Source: an uncultured Clostridia bacterium (GTDB taxonomy: Bacteria; Bacillota; Clostridia; Oscillospirales; CAG-272). From it: a stretch of DNA of 9,253 bases. The notes beneath the pieces are model-generated. The model was not told where the DNA came from. It ran no database searches and was given only the letters and a program-made list of their open reading frames with translations. The stretch covers positions 1 to 9,253 of the forward strand of contig CAJGEA010000067.1 of assembly GCA_904502015.1 (NCBI GenBank), read 5' to 3'. A program made the translations under genes and the position numbers. Shown in pieces: positions 1 through 7,035 of this stretch; the first letter of the stretch is position 1; each line of letters begins with the position of its first letter.

Positions 1-23
1 AAGTTCCCCCGAACCCCCTCAAG

Positions 24-78
24 AACCTTCAAAAAATATATTTAAAAGAGCGTTTTGAAATATATGTTTTTTAAGGTT
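24..78. repeat. AT-rich long imperfect hairpin in intergenic repeat
   Basis: The left arm (24-47) and right arm (53-78) are nearly complementary with a small bulge: AACCTT pairs with AAGGTT at the outside, A/T-rich tracts with TATATTT and AAATATA pair in the middle, and AAAA pairs with TTTT around a GAGCG loop at 48-52. C-rich sequence before it (12-19) and GGGG after it (81-84) may extend the stem. No coding frame is supported here. It is the first of three hairpins in a row and looks like part of a dispersed non-coding repeat rather than a terminator, since it lies beyond the rbsK terminator. The repeat-family assignment is inference. Confidence 0.6.
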
Positions 79-87
79 TTGGGGAGT

Positions 88-117
88 CCAGAACCCTTTT
101 TGCAAAAAGGGTTCTGG
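88..117. repeat. 30-bp perfect palindrome
   Basis: Bases 88-102 are the exact reverse complement of 103-117: CCAGAACCCTTTTT, the central GC, then AAAAAGGGTTCTGG. The perfect symmetry, location between two other hairpins, and lack of coding sequence suggest a mobile or dispersed intergenic repeat element. I recall very similar GAACCCTTTTT/AAAAAGGGTTC palindromes between genes in many gut Clostridia, but I cannot search for them here. Confidence 0.75.
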
Positions 118-123
118 TGGGGT

Positions 124-142
124 GCAGGGGCAACGCCCCTGC
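124..142. repeat. GC-rich hairpin, third in the left intergenic cluster
   Basis: GCAGGGGC (124-131) and GCCCCTGC (135-142) form a perfect 8-bp stem with the loop AAC. It sits seven bases after the 30-bp palindrome and probably belongs to the same composite repeat. On neither strand is it followed by a clear T tract, so it is not called a terminator. Bases 143-192 contain nothing I can name. Confidence 0.65.
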
Positions 143-192
143 TTGACAAATCCAAATTTAAAAGTAGTCGTTTACGTTATACATAGCATTGT

Positions 193-230
193 AAAAAGGA
201 AACCCCACTTGCCTCACGCGGCAAGTGGGG
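193..230 (-). terminator. Intrinsic terminator of rbsK
   Basis: An 11-bp perfect stem is formed by CCCCACTTGCC (203-213) and GGCAAGTGGGG (220-230), with a 6-nt loop. Read on the minus strand it lies about a dozen bases past the rbsK stop codon and is followed directly by TTTCCTTTTT (202 down to 193). Strong stem, U-rich tail and position together make this a convincing rho-independent terminator for the leftward gene. Confidence 0.85.
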
Positions 231-242
231 GGCTTTATGAAA

Positions 243-1178
243 TCAGAGAATGATACCAAACTCCCGTTCCATGAGCTCGTTGATCTCATGACGGTGGGGC
301 ATGGAGGCCGCCGCACCGAGGCGCGTGACCGAGATGGCGGCGGTGCAGGTGGCGAACTTGAGGGCGGTTTCGATGGGCATACCCTCGGCAATGGCGGTGG
401 CAAAGCCGCCGTTGAAGGCATCACCCGCGCCCGTGGTCTCCACGGCGCGAACCGACAGAGCCGGCAGGAAGCACTCCTGCTCGGCGTTCTTGAAGAACAC
501 GCCACGCGAGCCAAGGGTAATAACCACGTTTCTGACACCCTGCGTCAGCAGAACGTCTGCCGCGCGGCGGCAATCCTCCACGCTGTCCACGGGGCAGCCC
601 GTCATCTCAGCCGCCTCGGTTTCATTGGGAGTCACGTAATCAATGCCGTCCAGCAGGGCCGCCGGCAGAGGGACGCAAGGGGCCGGATTGAGGATAAAGG
701 GCTTTCCGTATTTTTGCGCCAGTTCCTTGGCGGCCTCGACAGCGGGGATGGTGGTTTCAAGCTGAGTCAGCACGGCATCTGCGTCGGCAAAATCCCGCTC
801 TGCCGCCATGACCTCGTCCCTGCCAACCAGCGCGTTGGCGGCGAGGATGACCATGATGCGGTTCTGGGCGTCCCCCTCGTCGATTTCAATGAGGGCGCTT
901 CCCGTTTCGATCTCGGGGTCGGTGGTGACGTAGGCGCGACTGAGTCCCTCGCTCTCGTAGTGACGGCGGAGGATCTGTCCGAGCACGTCGTCCCCCTGCT
1001 TACCGATGATGTACGCCTCCGCACCCGCACGGTGGGCGGCGGTCATTTGGTTGGTTCCCTTTCCACCCGTGCTGAAGCGCAGGGTGCTGCCCGTTACGGT
1101 CTGTCCCGCCGTGGGGAGATGGGGGGCATAGCCCGTGATATCCACGTTGAGCGAGCCTGGGCCGATGATCTTTGCCAT
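243..1178 (-). CDS. rbsK: Ribokinase (PfkB family sugar kinase)
   Basis: The 311-residue protein should phosphorylate D-ribose with ATP to give D-ribose 5-phosphate in the cytoplasm, feeding the pentose phosphate pathway and nucleotide synthesis. All RbsK signatures are present: the N-terminal GSLNVD near residue 8, the substrate-binding GGKGTNQ at 38-44, QLE at 139-141, NPAP at 164-167, PNETEA at 184-189, the TLGSRG nucleotide-binding segment near 221, and the TTGAGDAFNGG anion hole at 248-258 with D253 as catalytic base. The end, TRLGAAASMP (285-294), is typical of ribokinase rather than fructokinase or adenosine kinase. Length matches the family. The frame stays open upstream to 1274, but the ATG at 1178 follows AGGAGG (1191-1186) by 7 nt and opens the conserved fold. 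A 6-bp stem (1195-1200 with 1227-1232) may form in the leader. The gene is monocistronic, with promoter at 1246-1274 and terminator at 193-230; no rbs transporter genes are adjacent. Confidence 0.95.
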   Translation of the reverse strand: MAKIIGPGSLNVDITGYAPHLPTAGQTVTGSTLRFSTGGKGTNQMTAAHRAGAEAYIIGKQGDDVLGQILRRHYESEGLSRAYVTTDPEIETGSALIEIDEGDAQNRIMVILAANALVGRDEVMAAERDFADADAVLTQLETTIPAVEAAKELAQKYGKPFILNPAPCVPLPAALLDGIDYVTPNETEAAEMTGCPVDSVEDCRRAADVLLTQGVRNVVITLGSRGVFFKNAEQECFLPALSVRAVETTGAGDAFNGGFATAIAEGMPIETALKFATCTAAISVTRLGAAASMPHRHEINELMEREFGIIL

Positions 1179-1245
1179 AGTAAATCCTCCTTCGCGTCGG
1201 CTGGGCAGCAGGCGAATCACCCGCGACCGACGGTAATCTGACGTT

Positions 1246-1274
1246 ATTATACCACAGGTGGGCTCATTTGGCAA
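1246..1274 (-). promoter_or_regulatory. rbsK promoter, near-consensus sigma-A type with extended -10
   Basis: On the minus strand TTGCCA (1274-1269) and TATAAT (1251-1246) are separated by exactly 17 bp, and TGG precedes the -10 box, giving an extended -10. The expected start is near 1239, leaving a leader of about 60 nt. The -35 box lies inside one arm of an inverted repeat (1270-1296), which suggests repression by a bound regulator. That last point is inference. Confidence 0.8.
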
Positions 1275-1296
1275 GCACTTTTTTCAAAGACTTGCC
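1270..1296. promoter_or_regulatory. Inverted repeat over the rbsK -35 box, possible operator
   Basis: GGCAAG (1270-1275) and CTTGCC (1291-1296) are perfect inverted repeats spaced by 15 bp, giving centre-to-centre spacing of 21 bp, two helical turns. The left arm overlaps the -35 hexamer of the rbsK promoter. The right arm lies inside the tandem repeat at 1281-1327. This geometry fits a dimeric regulator site, but which protein binds is unknown. Confidence 0.45.
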
Positions 1297-1327
1297 TTTT
1301 TCAGTTTTCAAAGACTTGCTTTTTCAG
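1281..1327. repeat. Two tandem copies of a 23-24 nt unit in the divergent promoter region
   Basis: TTTTCAAAGACTTGC occurs at 1281-1295 and again at 1305-1319, each followed by a C/T run and CAG. The units are 24 and 23 nt long and differ only by one C. They lie upstream of the rbsK promoter and upstream of the response regulator promoter, so they could be paired binding sites for a regulator, an AT-rich enhancing element, or a recent local duplication. Confidence 0.7.
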
Positions 1328-1378
1328 GGGCGTACCATTTTATTGCACGGTTCATTTTTTTAGTTGTTCATACTGAGT

Positions 1379-1407
1379 TTGCAAATTGGCGGTATAATAA
1401 ATACAAT
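1379..1407 (+). promoter_or_regulatory. Candidate promoter(s) for the two-component operon
   Basis: TTGCAA (1379-1384) and TACAAT (1402-1407) are spaced by 17 bp and would start transcription near 1414. A perfect TATAAT also occurs at 1393-1398, but the sequence at its -35 distance (around 1371-1376, TACTGA) is poor, so that box would need an activator. The two overlap and cannot be separated by sequence alone. The leader to the start codon at 1465 would be about 50 to 60 nt. Confidence 0.55.
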
Positions 1408-1464
1408 GATTCCAAATCTCACGGTGGGCTCCGCGCTCCCCGCAGGAAGGAGATTTTTTGCAGT

Positions 1465-2157
1465 ATGTTTACCATCATGGTCGTGGAGGACGACGCCAAC
1501 ACCCGTCGCCTCATGTGTACCGTGCTTGAGCAGTACGGCTACCGTCCGCTCCCCGCCACCGACGGCGAGGACGCCCTGGAGCAGCTCGACAAAAAGCACG
1601 TTGACCTCATCATTCTGGATATTATGATGCCCCGTATGGACGGCTACGAGTTCACCCGCGTTCTCCGTGAGAGCGGAAACAATCTACCCATTCTCATGGT
1701 AACAGCCAAGCAAATGCCCGCCGACAAGCACCGCGGCTTCCAGCTCGGCACCGACGACTACATGGTCAAGCCCGTGGATCACGAGGAAATGCTGCTTCGC
1801 ATTGCAGCCCTTCTCCGCCGCTCCCGTATCGCCACCGAGCGCAAGCTCACGGTGGGCAGCACGGTGCTCTACTACGATGCGCTTGTCGTGCGCACCGACG
1901 GCGAGCCCGTGGGCGCACCGGGCGGTATGGAACTGCCGCAGAAGGAGTTTCTTCTGGCGTTTAAGCTCCTCTCCTACCCCAACAAGATCTTCACCCGCCG
2001 TCAGCTTATGGACGAGATCTGGGACATGGACAGCGAGAGCGACGAGCGCACGGTGGACGTACATATCAGCCGTCTGCGCGACCGCTTCCGCGACAACCCC
2101 GATTTTGAGATCATCACGGTGCGGGGACTCGGTTACAAGGCGGTATACCTGAAATGA
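1465..2157 (+). CDS. OmpR/PhoB-family response regulator
   Basis: The 230-residue protein is a DNA-binding transcription regulator controlled by phosphorylation. The receiver domain (about 1-118) has the acidic pocket E8-D9, phospho-acceptor D52 in the LDIMMPRMDG context, T80 and K102 followed by P103, all in the expected places. A winged-helix DNA-binding domain fills about 130-230, with the family hallmarks of LPQKEFLLAFKLL, FTRRQLMDEIW, ERTVDVHISRLRD and VRGLGYK. It should be phosphorylated by the kinase encoded next to it, whose start overlaps its stop (ATGA, 2154-2157). The ATG at 1465 is chosen because MFTIMVVEDD is the normal receiver N-terminus and AAGGAG lies at 1447-1452; the 12-nt spacing is longer than usual. 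The frame is open further upstream, but that stretch covers the promoters. Its regulon is not evident; the shared upstream region makes autoregulation and control of rbsK plausible but unproven. Confidence 0.92.
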   Translation: MFTIMVVEDDANTRRLMCTVLEQYGYRPLPATDGEDALEQLDKKHVDLIILDIMMPRMDGYEFTRVLRESGNNLPILMVTAKQMPADKHRGFQLGTDDYMVKPVDHEEMLLRIAALLRRSRIATERKLTVGSTVLYYDALVVRTDGEPVGAPGGMELPQKEFLLAFKLLSYPNKIFTRRQLMDEIWDMDSESDERTVDVHISRLRDRFRDNPDFEIITVRGLGYKAVYLK

Positions 2158-3260
2158 AAAAGACAGCCTCCCCCGTGCAAAGCCAGCGCTATCGCTCACG
2201 CCGCAGTTTTCTGCGCATCAAGTCCTTTCGCAACGAGCTGATTCTGATTATCTTTCTGCTCATGGCAGTCACCTCGGCCTTTACCGTGGCGGTGTACGCC
2301 ATTCTGGACCTCATCATACCCAAATTCACCAATTACGATCCTGTTCTCAGTATTGCCGCCAGCCTTATTGCCTGCACAGGCATTGCCACCCTGCTCTCGG
2401 CCATTCTGACCAAATGGATCCTGCGCCCCCTCAAGGAGATGATCGACGCAACCCAGCGCATCGCCAAGGGGGATTTCAAGGTTCACATCAACGAGAGCTT
2501 TGACGAATCCTCCGACTTCGGCATCCTGCAGCGAAGCTTCAACCACATGACGGCCGAGCTTGACGGCATTGAAATGTTCCGCAGTGATTTCATCAACAAT
2601 TTTTCCCACGAATTCAAGACCCCCATTGTATCCATTCAGGGCTTTGCCCGCCAGCTTCAAGCGGGAGGTCTCTCGGAGGAGGAAGTACGCGAATATGTGA
2701 ACATCATTGTGGAGGAATCCGACCGTCTGGCCGCCATGTCCTCCAACATTCTTCTGCTCTCCAAGCTGGAGAACCAGCAGATCGTTACAGATGTGGCTGA
2801 ATTTTATCTGGACGAGCAGATCCGCACCTGCCTTTTGCTTCTCGAAAAGCAATGGTCGGCCAAGGATATTGAACTGAACGTGGATCTGGATGCGGCACGC
2901 TACTGCTTCAACGAGGATATGCTCTCCCACGTATGGATCAATTTGTTTGGTAACGCCTTTAAATTCACGCCGCCCCGCGGAACCGTCAGCTGTACCTTGC
3001 GGAAATCGGCCGACGCCATTACCGTGACCGTCAGCGACACGGGACGGGGCATGACCGACGAGGAAAAACGGCACATATTTGAAAAGTTTTATCAGGGAGA
3101 AACCTCCCACAACGGCGAGGGCAACGGCATCGGGCTGACCATCGCCTCCCGTATCATGGTGCTTTGCAAGGGGCAGATCACCGTGGATTCCGCGCCCGAC
3201 ATGGGCACCGTCTTTACGGTAACCCTCCCGCTCACGGCCGCCGAATCCAGGCCCCAATAG
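2154..3260 (+). CDS. Membrane sensor histidine kinase, HisKA type
   Basis: The 368-residue kinase is the partner of the preceding regulator. A basic N-terminal tail (to about 27) leads into two membrane helices, about 28-52 and 64-87, separated by only about 11 extracellular residues, so it has no real external sensor domain. A HAMP linker follows (about 88-140, with the ILRPLKEM and RIAKGDF signatures). The dimerisation and phosphotransfer helix carries H152 in FSHEFKTP. The ATPase domain has the N box (N267 in INLFGNAFKFTP), the G1 box D295-T-G-R-G, the F box IFEKFYQ (308-314) and the G2 box NGIGLTI near 324. All catalytic parts are intact. Translational coupling through the 4-bp ATGA overlap explains the lack of its own strong ribosome binding site. 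The signal is probably sensed within the membrane or through a partner protein; that is inference from the tiny loop. Confidence 0.93.
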   Translation: MKKTASPVQSQRYRSRRSFLRIKSFRNELILIIFLLMAVTSAFTVAVYAILDLIIPKFTNYDPVLSIAASLIACTGIATLLSAILTKWILRPLKEMIDATQRIAKGDFKVHINESFDESSDFGILQRSFNHMTAELDGIEMFRSDFINNFSHEFKTPIVSIQGFARQLQAGGLSEEEVREYVNIIVEESDRLAAMSSNILLLSKLENQQIVTDVAEFYLDEQIRTCLLLLEKQWSAKDIELNVDLDAARYCFNEDMLSHVWINLFGNAFKFTPPRGTVSCTLRKSADAITVTVSDTGRGMTDEEKRHIFEKFYQGETSHNGEGNGIGLTIASRIMVLCKGQITVDSAPDMGTVFTVTLPLTAAESRPQ

Positions 3261-3283
3261 CTGACATCTTCCACACGTGAGTA

Positions 3284-3334
3284 CCCTCTCCGTCAGCCTT
3301 CAGCTGACACCTCTCCCAACGGGAGAGGCTTTCG
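3284..3334. repeat. Two adjacent intergenic hairpins (REP-like)
   Basis: GTCAGC and GCTGAC (3292-3297 with 3303-3308) form one stem with the loop CTTCA. CCTCTCCC and GGGAGAGG (3310-3317 with 3321-3328) form a second 8-bp stem with the loop AAC, followed by CTTTCG. An additional CCTCTCC at 3285-3291 could pair with the same GGGAGAGG, so alternative folds exist. The second hairpin may weakly terminate the kinase transcript, but the T tract is short. The form resembles palindromic repeats scattered between genes of gut Clostridia, which is inference from memory. Confidence 0.6.
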
Positions 3335-3386
3335 TAGACCAAGCGCGGTACTGCATGAATCGTATAAAGCATAAAAAGGAGTTCTT

Positions 3387-4103
3387 ATGAAGCCGAGCCA
3401 CCACACCTACGACACCCCCATGAAGCGATCCCGCGCATCGGTCATACTGGGCATACTGTCCGCCGTGTTTATCACGCTGACGGTGGTGGGGCTTTGGTTC
3501 ATGCGCGCGTATCTGTCCGACCCCGCGCAGGTGCGCGAGGCAGTGGGCGAGCATTACCTTATCGGCGGTCTTTGCGCCATTCTCATTTCCGCCGTGCAGG
3601 TCATCGTGGCACTGATCCCAGGTGAGATGGTGGAGATCGCGGCGGGCTTCGTATTCGGCACGTGGGGCGGCGCGCTCGTCTGCACGGCGGGTATCGTGCT
3701 GGGGAGCTGCACGACCATTCTGCTTGTGCGCCGCTTCGGGCGGCGGTTCGTCTACGCCTTCTACCCCAAGGAAAAGCTGGACAACCTCCCCATCCTGCGC
3801 GAGCCGCGCAAGCGAAACACCTTGGTGCTCTTGCTTTTCCTCATTCCCGGTACGCCCAAAGATCTGTTCACCTACGCCATCGGGCTGACCGACATGAGGA
3901 TCCTTCACTACGTGCTTCTGACCACCTTCGCCCGATTTCCTTCGGTGATTCTGTCCACCATGAGTGGGGACGCAATGGGCACGCAGAGGTACGTGACGGC
4001 CATCGTGCTCTACGGGGTGACGGTACTGGTCAGCGGTATCGGCCTGTTTTGCTACAACCGCTACGCCAAACGGCGGGAGGTCGATGCCAATACGACAGAG
4101 TAA
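3387..4103 (+). CDS. TVP38/TMEM64 family (VTT domain, DedA superfamily) membrane protein
   Basis: The 238-residue integral membrane protein belongs to the VTT/DedA superfamily, whose members are linked to lipid scrambling, undecaprenyl-phosphate recycling and membrane homeostasis; the substrate here is unknown. A first helix spans about 18-40. The first re-entrant segment, about 60-95, has the family pattern PGEMVEIAAGFVFGTWGG (79-95 region). A helix at about 96-115 is followed by basic RRFGRR. The second conserved segment, FLIPGTPKDLFTYAIG at 151-166, matches the typical PG.P.d.f.y..G motif, then FARFPSVILSTMSG near 181-194 and a last helix at about 203-222. AAGGAG (3376-3381) lies 5 nt before the ATG, which decides this start over the internal Met at codon 12. 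It lies 126 nt after the kinase with palindromes between, so cotranscription is possible but uncertain. TATAAA at 3363-3368 lacks a good -35 partner. Confidence 0.88.
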   Translation: MKPSHHTYDTPMKRSRASVILGILSAVFITLTVVGLWFMRAYLSDPAQVREAVGEHYLIGGLCAILISAVQVIVALIPGEMVEIAAGFVFGTWGGALVCTAGIVLGSCTTILLVRRFGRRFVYAFYPKEKLDNLPILREPRKRNTLVLLLFLIPGTPKDLFTYAIGLTDMRILHYVLLTTFARFPSVILSTMSGDAMGTQRYVTAIVLYGVTVLVSGIGLFCYNRYAKRREVDANTTE

Positions 4104-4111
4104 CAACACAC

Positions 4112-4163
4112 GAAACCGAGCCGCTTCACGCAATCGTGAAGCGGCTCGGTTTCATTGCGTTTT
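4112..4163. terminator. Strong hairpin terminator between convergent genes
   Basis: A perfect 19-bp stem (4112-4130 with 4135-4153) closes on a CAAT tetraloop between the VTT gene, which ends 8 nt before it, and the leftward RCC1-like gene, whose stop codon lies 8 nt beyond it. On the plus strand TTTT follows at 4160-4163 after ATTGCG; on the minus strand the following sequence is only moderately U-rich. It probably serves both converging genes. No other element is needed to explain the 58-nt gap. Confidence 0.8.
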
Positions 4164-7035
4164 ATTCCATTACGGGATCGGGCATGACGGTCAGGCTGCC
4201 GTCGCTCGTGAGCACGCAAAGGCGATGCTCACAGCCCGCGATGGCGACCGCACCGCGGATGGCGGCCACGTCACGGTGCAGGGCGTACGCCCCGCCACGC
4301 AGGCTGACGCGCCCATCACGGTGCAGGCACAGGGTTGCCTCGGGAATGCAGGCAACAGCCGTCACGTCGGTCAGATCACTTACCTCGCATTGGCCGTATC
4401 GGTCATCCCCCGTGGCCAGCACACGCCCGTCGGAGGTGAGTCCCACGGTGTGAAATTCACCCGCGGCTACCGCCGTAACGTTCCGCCACGCATCCACGTT
4501 GCATTGGCCGCTTTGGTTATCCCCCGTGGCCACGCAGGTGCCGTCACGCAGAAGTCCCACGGTATGACGAACACCGCAGGCAACCTTGGCGACGTTCTCC
4601 CACTCCTCGGTGTCGCACCGTCCGTCGGGCGAGATGCCGATGGCAAAAACTCGTCCGTCCGAGCGGACGGCGGCGGTGTGGCGATAACCGCAAGAGATGT
4701 GGATGCCGCGCAACGCCTCGCCCACGGGCGTGCGGATACACAGCTCATCATTCAGGCGCTTGACGTCGGCGGGAATATGTATATCGCGCCCCGAAACAGC
4801 TACGCGGCCGTCTGCAAGCAGGGCGACGGTATGGTACGGCCCTGCCGCCACAAGAGTTGCGGTTACCCATGATGCGGTGTCACAGAGATCACGCCGTTCC
4901 GCACCCGCGGCGACAACCCGCCCATCAGCGGTTAGGTAGGCGACGTGCGCCATGCCCACCGCGATGCAGGGATTCTCAAGTCGGGGGACATCCGCCGCGC
5001 CGTCGTCTGTCGCAACCTCTTTGGGAAGCTCGGCGGGGCGGTGACAGCCGTGGCCGTACAGCTGATTCAGATCACGGAACATGGAAAAGGACAACGCGCC
5101 CGTACACTGCCGATCGGCATCCGATCCATCAGCCAGCATATTGCCGCGGCGATCCACCGCCACGATATGCTCGGGGCCGCAGGATACGGCCACCACGTCC
5201 TGCCAACGGGACACGGCGAGGGGCCCGTAGCCCCACTCGTTCTGCCGTTGTCCGGCTACCAGTACGCGTCCGTCCGCACGCAGCCCGACCGTAAAGGAGC
5301 GTCCGCAATGCACCGATACCACCTGCGTCCAACTCTCGGTGTCACATTGGCCGCGACCGTTGTCGCCAACGGCCAGCACACGGCCCCCGTAGCAGAGTCC
5401 CACCGTGAAATTCTCCCCCACCGCAATGGCACGGACATCCCGCCACGCGTGGGTATCGCATACGGCTTGCATATTTTTATTCGTTTGATTCGTCTGATTC
5501 GTATCGGCAGGGGCAGTCCGCGTAGTATACACCCGCCCGTCGGGGTACAGAACGGCGGCGTGCGTAGAGGTAATCACAATGTCCCGCGGGACTCCGTTCA
5601 TCGTAGCAGGCAAGGCATCAACCGAAAACGGAGCCTCTCCCGCCACCAAAAACTCACCCTTATGGGTCACACCTACGGCATACTCATCCGCCGCGCGGAT
5701 CAGGCGCACGCCCGTCCACGTTGCCGCCTCGGATAGACCGTTTTTATCCATGCCCGCATAGGAAACGTGCCCGTCCTCATGCAGGGCCAGGGAGTAGTAC
5801 TTCCCTGCAGCCACGGCCTTCACGGCTGTCCAGCCCTCCACACGGCAACAGCCGCCCACGTCATTGCCGTCAGCACTGACGCGGCCGCCCGCGTGCAAGG
5901 CGAGCAGGTGGGTATGCCCCACGGCAAGGGAAATCACGCCCCGCCACTCGGCGGCGCTGTGCAAGGGTGCCGACACCGACACGCCCCCCTCCGCCGTAAC
6001 GCAGGCGGTCATGTGCTCACCGCACGCCATGCGGCGGCGGCACATCGCAGCCAGCGCACGCCGCTCGTGATACACTCGAGCGGCCGCCTCTCTCTCATCG
6101 GGGAGTTTTTCGCGCCCCTCGCAGTATTCCTCCATGGAGCGGTGATCCAGCACAACGCCCCAGCGGGCGGTTGCGCATTGGCCGTAATTTTCCATCTGCG
6201 CCGAGAGCGCAAAGCCCATCACGTGGCCGTCCTTTTTCAACACGGCGGCATGATCAGCACCTACGGCACAGGCCACGCAGGCATCCCCCGCCTCGTTTTG
6301 GGGCAGGGCTTCGTCCAACGTAGAGCAAAGCTTTCCTGTCGCTGTGACCGCCAGAATGCCGCGGCGATTCGCCGCCACGAACAGGAGATTGCGCCACGTG
6401 CGTGCGGCGCGGGGGATACGGGCCGTGGAGATCAGTTGGCCACCCTCGGTGATGGCGTACAGCTCCCGCCCCTCAAAATCCGAAAAAAGTCCCGCGATGC
6501 GTTGCCACTTGCCGACGGCACGGCGCAGGCGGAGCGATCCACCCGCCACGAGCACCTCACCCGCCTCCGTAAGGCCTGCCGTGAAATACTCACCGCAGCA
6601 CACGTCAACCACACCGCGCCAGCCCTCGGTATCCATGCAGGCGCGCGGAGCGCGGTCAGGCACGGGCGACGTATCGCAACAGCGAACCTCACCGTTATCC
6701 CAAAGGGCAGCCACGTGGGCAGGCCCGCAGGCCACCGCGCGCACGTTCGCCCACGCGCGCAGCTCGGGGCAGGCACGGTCATCAAAGCCCGCGCCGCGCA
6801 CCGTTCCGTCCCGCATGAGGGCTACCGCGCCCTTGCGCCCGCAGGACACCGCCAGCACGTCCCGCAGGGCGGTGATGCCCTGCTGGCCGTAGCGGTTCTC
6901 GCCCGCGTACAGCACGTCGCCGCGGCTGTGCAGGGCTACGCTGAAGCCCTCGCCACACCCGAGAATACCCTTGCGAACGGCAATACGCGTTTGCAGGCGC
7001 GCGAGGCGGGTGTCAATACTGATATTCGGATTCAT
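4162..7035 (-). CDS. Giant RCC1-like beta-propeller repeat protein
   Basis: The 957-residue protein is made almost entirely of RCC1-type repeats of about 38 residues. The typical unit has V.AV.CG..HTVGL..DGRVLA.GD...GQC, then a Trp and V at the end. I count about 21 full repeats and one partial. Two non-repeat segments split them: about 24-294 (7 blades), a charged helical linker 295-332, about 333-656 (8 blades), a linker 657-689, and about 690-957 (7 blades), suggesting three propellers. The best-conserved units lie near 813-892. There is no signal peptide, membrane helix or anchoring motif, so a cytoplasmic location is likely. It has 39 cysteines, many in the CG at blade starts. RCC1-fold proteins generally bind other proteins; no catalytic motif is seen and the partner is unknown. 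The ATG at 7035 follows GGAGG (7047-7043) by 7 nt and is preferred over the Met at 7083. It lies 127 codon-free bases' worth of frame after nothing else: the hydrolase gene ends only 70 nt upstream with no terminator between, so the two form an operon. Confidence 0.88.
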   Translation of the reverse strand: MNPNISIDTRLARLQTRIAVRKGILGCGEGFSVALHSRGDVLYAGENRYGQQGITALRDVLAVSCGRKGAVALMRDGTVRGAGFDDRACPELRAWANVRAVACGPAHVAALWDNGEVRCCDTSPVPDRAPRACMDTEGWRGVVDVCCGEYFTAGLTEAGEVLVAGGSLRLRRAVGKWQRIAGLFSDFEGRELYAITEGGQLISTARIPRAARTWRNLLFVAANRRGILAVTATGKLCSTLDEALPQNEAGDACVACAVGADHAAVLKKDGHVMGFALSAQMENYGQCATARWGVVLDHRSMEEYCEGREKLPDEREAAARVYHERRALAAMCRRRMACGEHMTACVTAEGGVSVSAPLHSAAEWRGVISLAVGHTHLLALHAGGRVSADGNDVGGCCRVEGWTAVKAVAAGKYYSLALHEDGHVSYAGMDKNGLSEAATWTGVRLIRAADEYAVGVTHKGEFLVAGEAPFSVDALPATMNGVPRDIVITSTHAAVLYPDGRVYTTRTAPADTNQTNQTNKNMQAVCDTHAWRDVRAIAVGENFTVGLCYGGRVLAVGDNGRGQCDTESWTQVVSVHCGRSFTVGLRADGRVLVAGQRQNEWGYGPLAVSRWQDVVAVSCGPEHIVAVDRRGNMLADGSDADRQCTGALSFSMFRDLNQLYGHGCHRPAELPKEVATDDGAADVPRLENPCIAVGMAHVAYLTADGRVVAAGAERRDLCDTASWVTATLVAAGPYHTVALLADGRVAVSGRDIHIPADVKRLNDELCIRTPVGEALRGIHISCGYRHTAAVRSDGRVFAIGISPDGRCDTEEWENVAKVACGVRHTVGLLRDGTCVATGDNQSGQCNVDAWRNVTAVAAGEFHTVGLTSDGRVLATGDDRYGQCEVSDLTDVTAVACIPEATLCLHRDGRVSLRGGAYALHRDVAAIRGAVAIAGCEHRLCVLTSDGSLTVMPDPVME

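Noticed and set aside
1179..1239. Possible riboswitch in the rbsK leader
   Set aside because: The leader is only about 60 nt and contains just one 6-bp stem with a large loop; no known riboswitch core is recognisable.
225..1241. Plus-strand open frame (338 codons) opposite rbsK
   Set aside because: The minus-strand frame has every ribokinase motif; the plus-strand frame has none and starts inside the rbsK terminator region.
2196..3257. Minus-strand open frame (353 codons) opposite the histidine kinase
   Set aside because: It is a shadow of the kinase gene, whose H, N, G1, F and G2 boxes are all intact.
4162..7035. Periodic repeats in DNA that could suggest a CRISPR array or satellite
   Set aside because: The period is about 114 nt, in frame and degenerate at DNA level; it reflects the protein repeat of the RCC1-like blades, not exact repeats with unique spacers.
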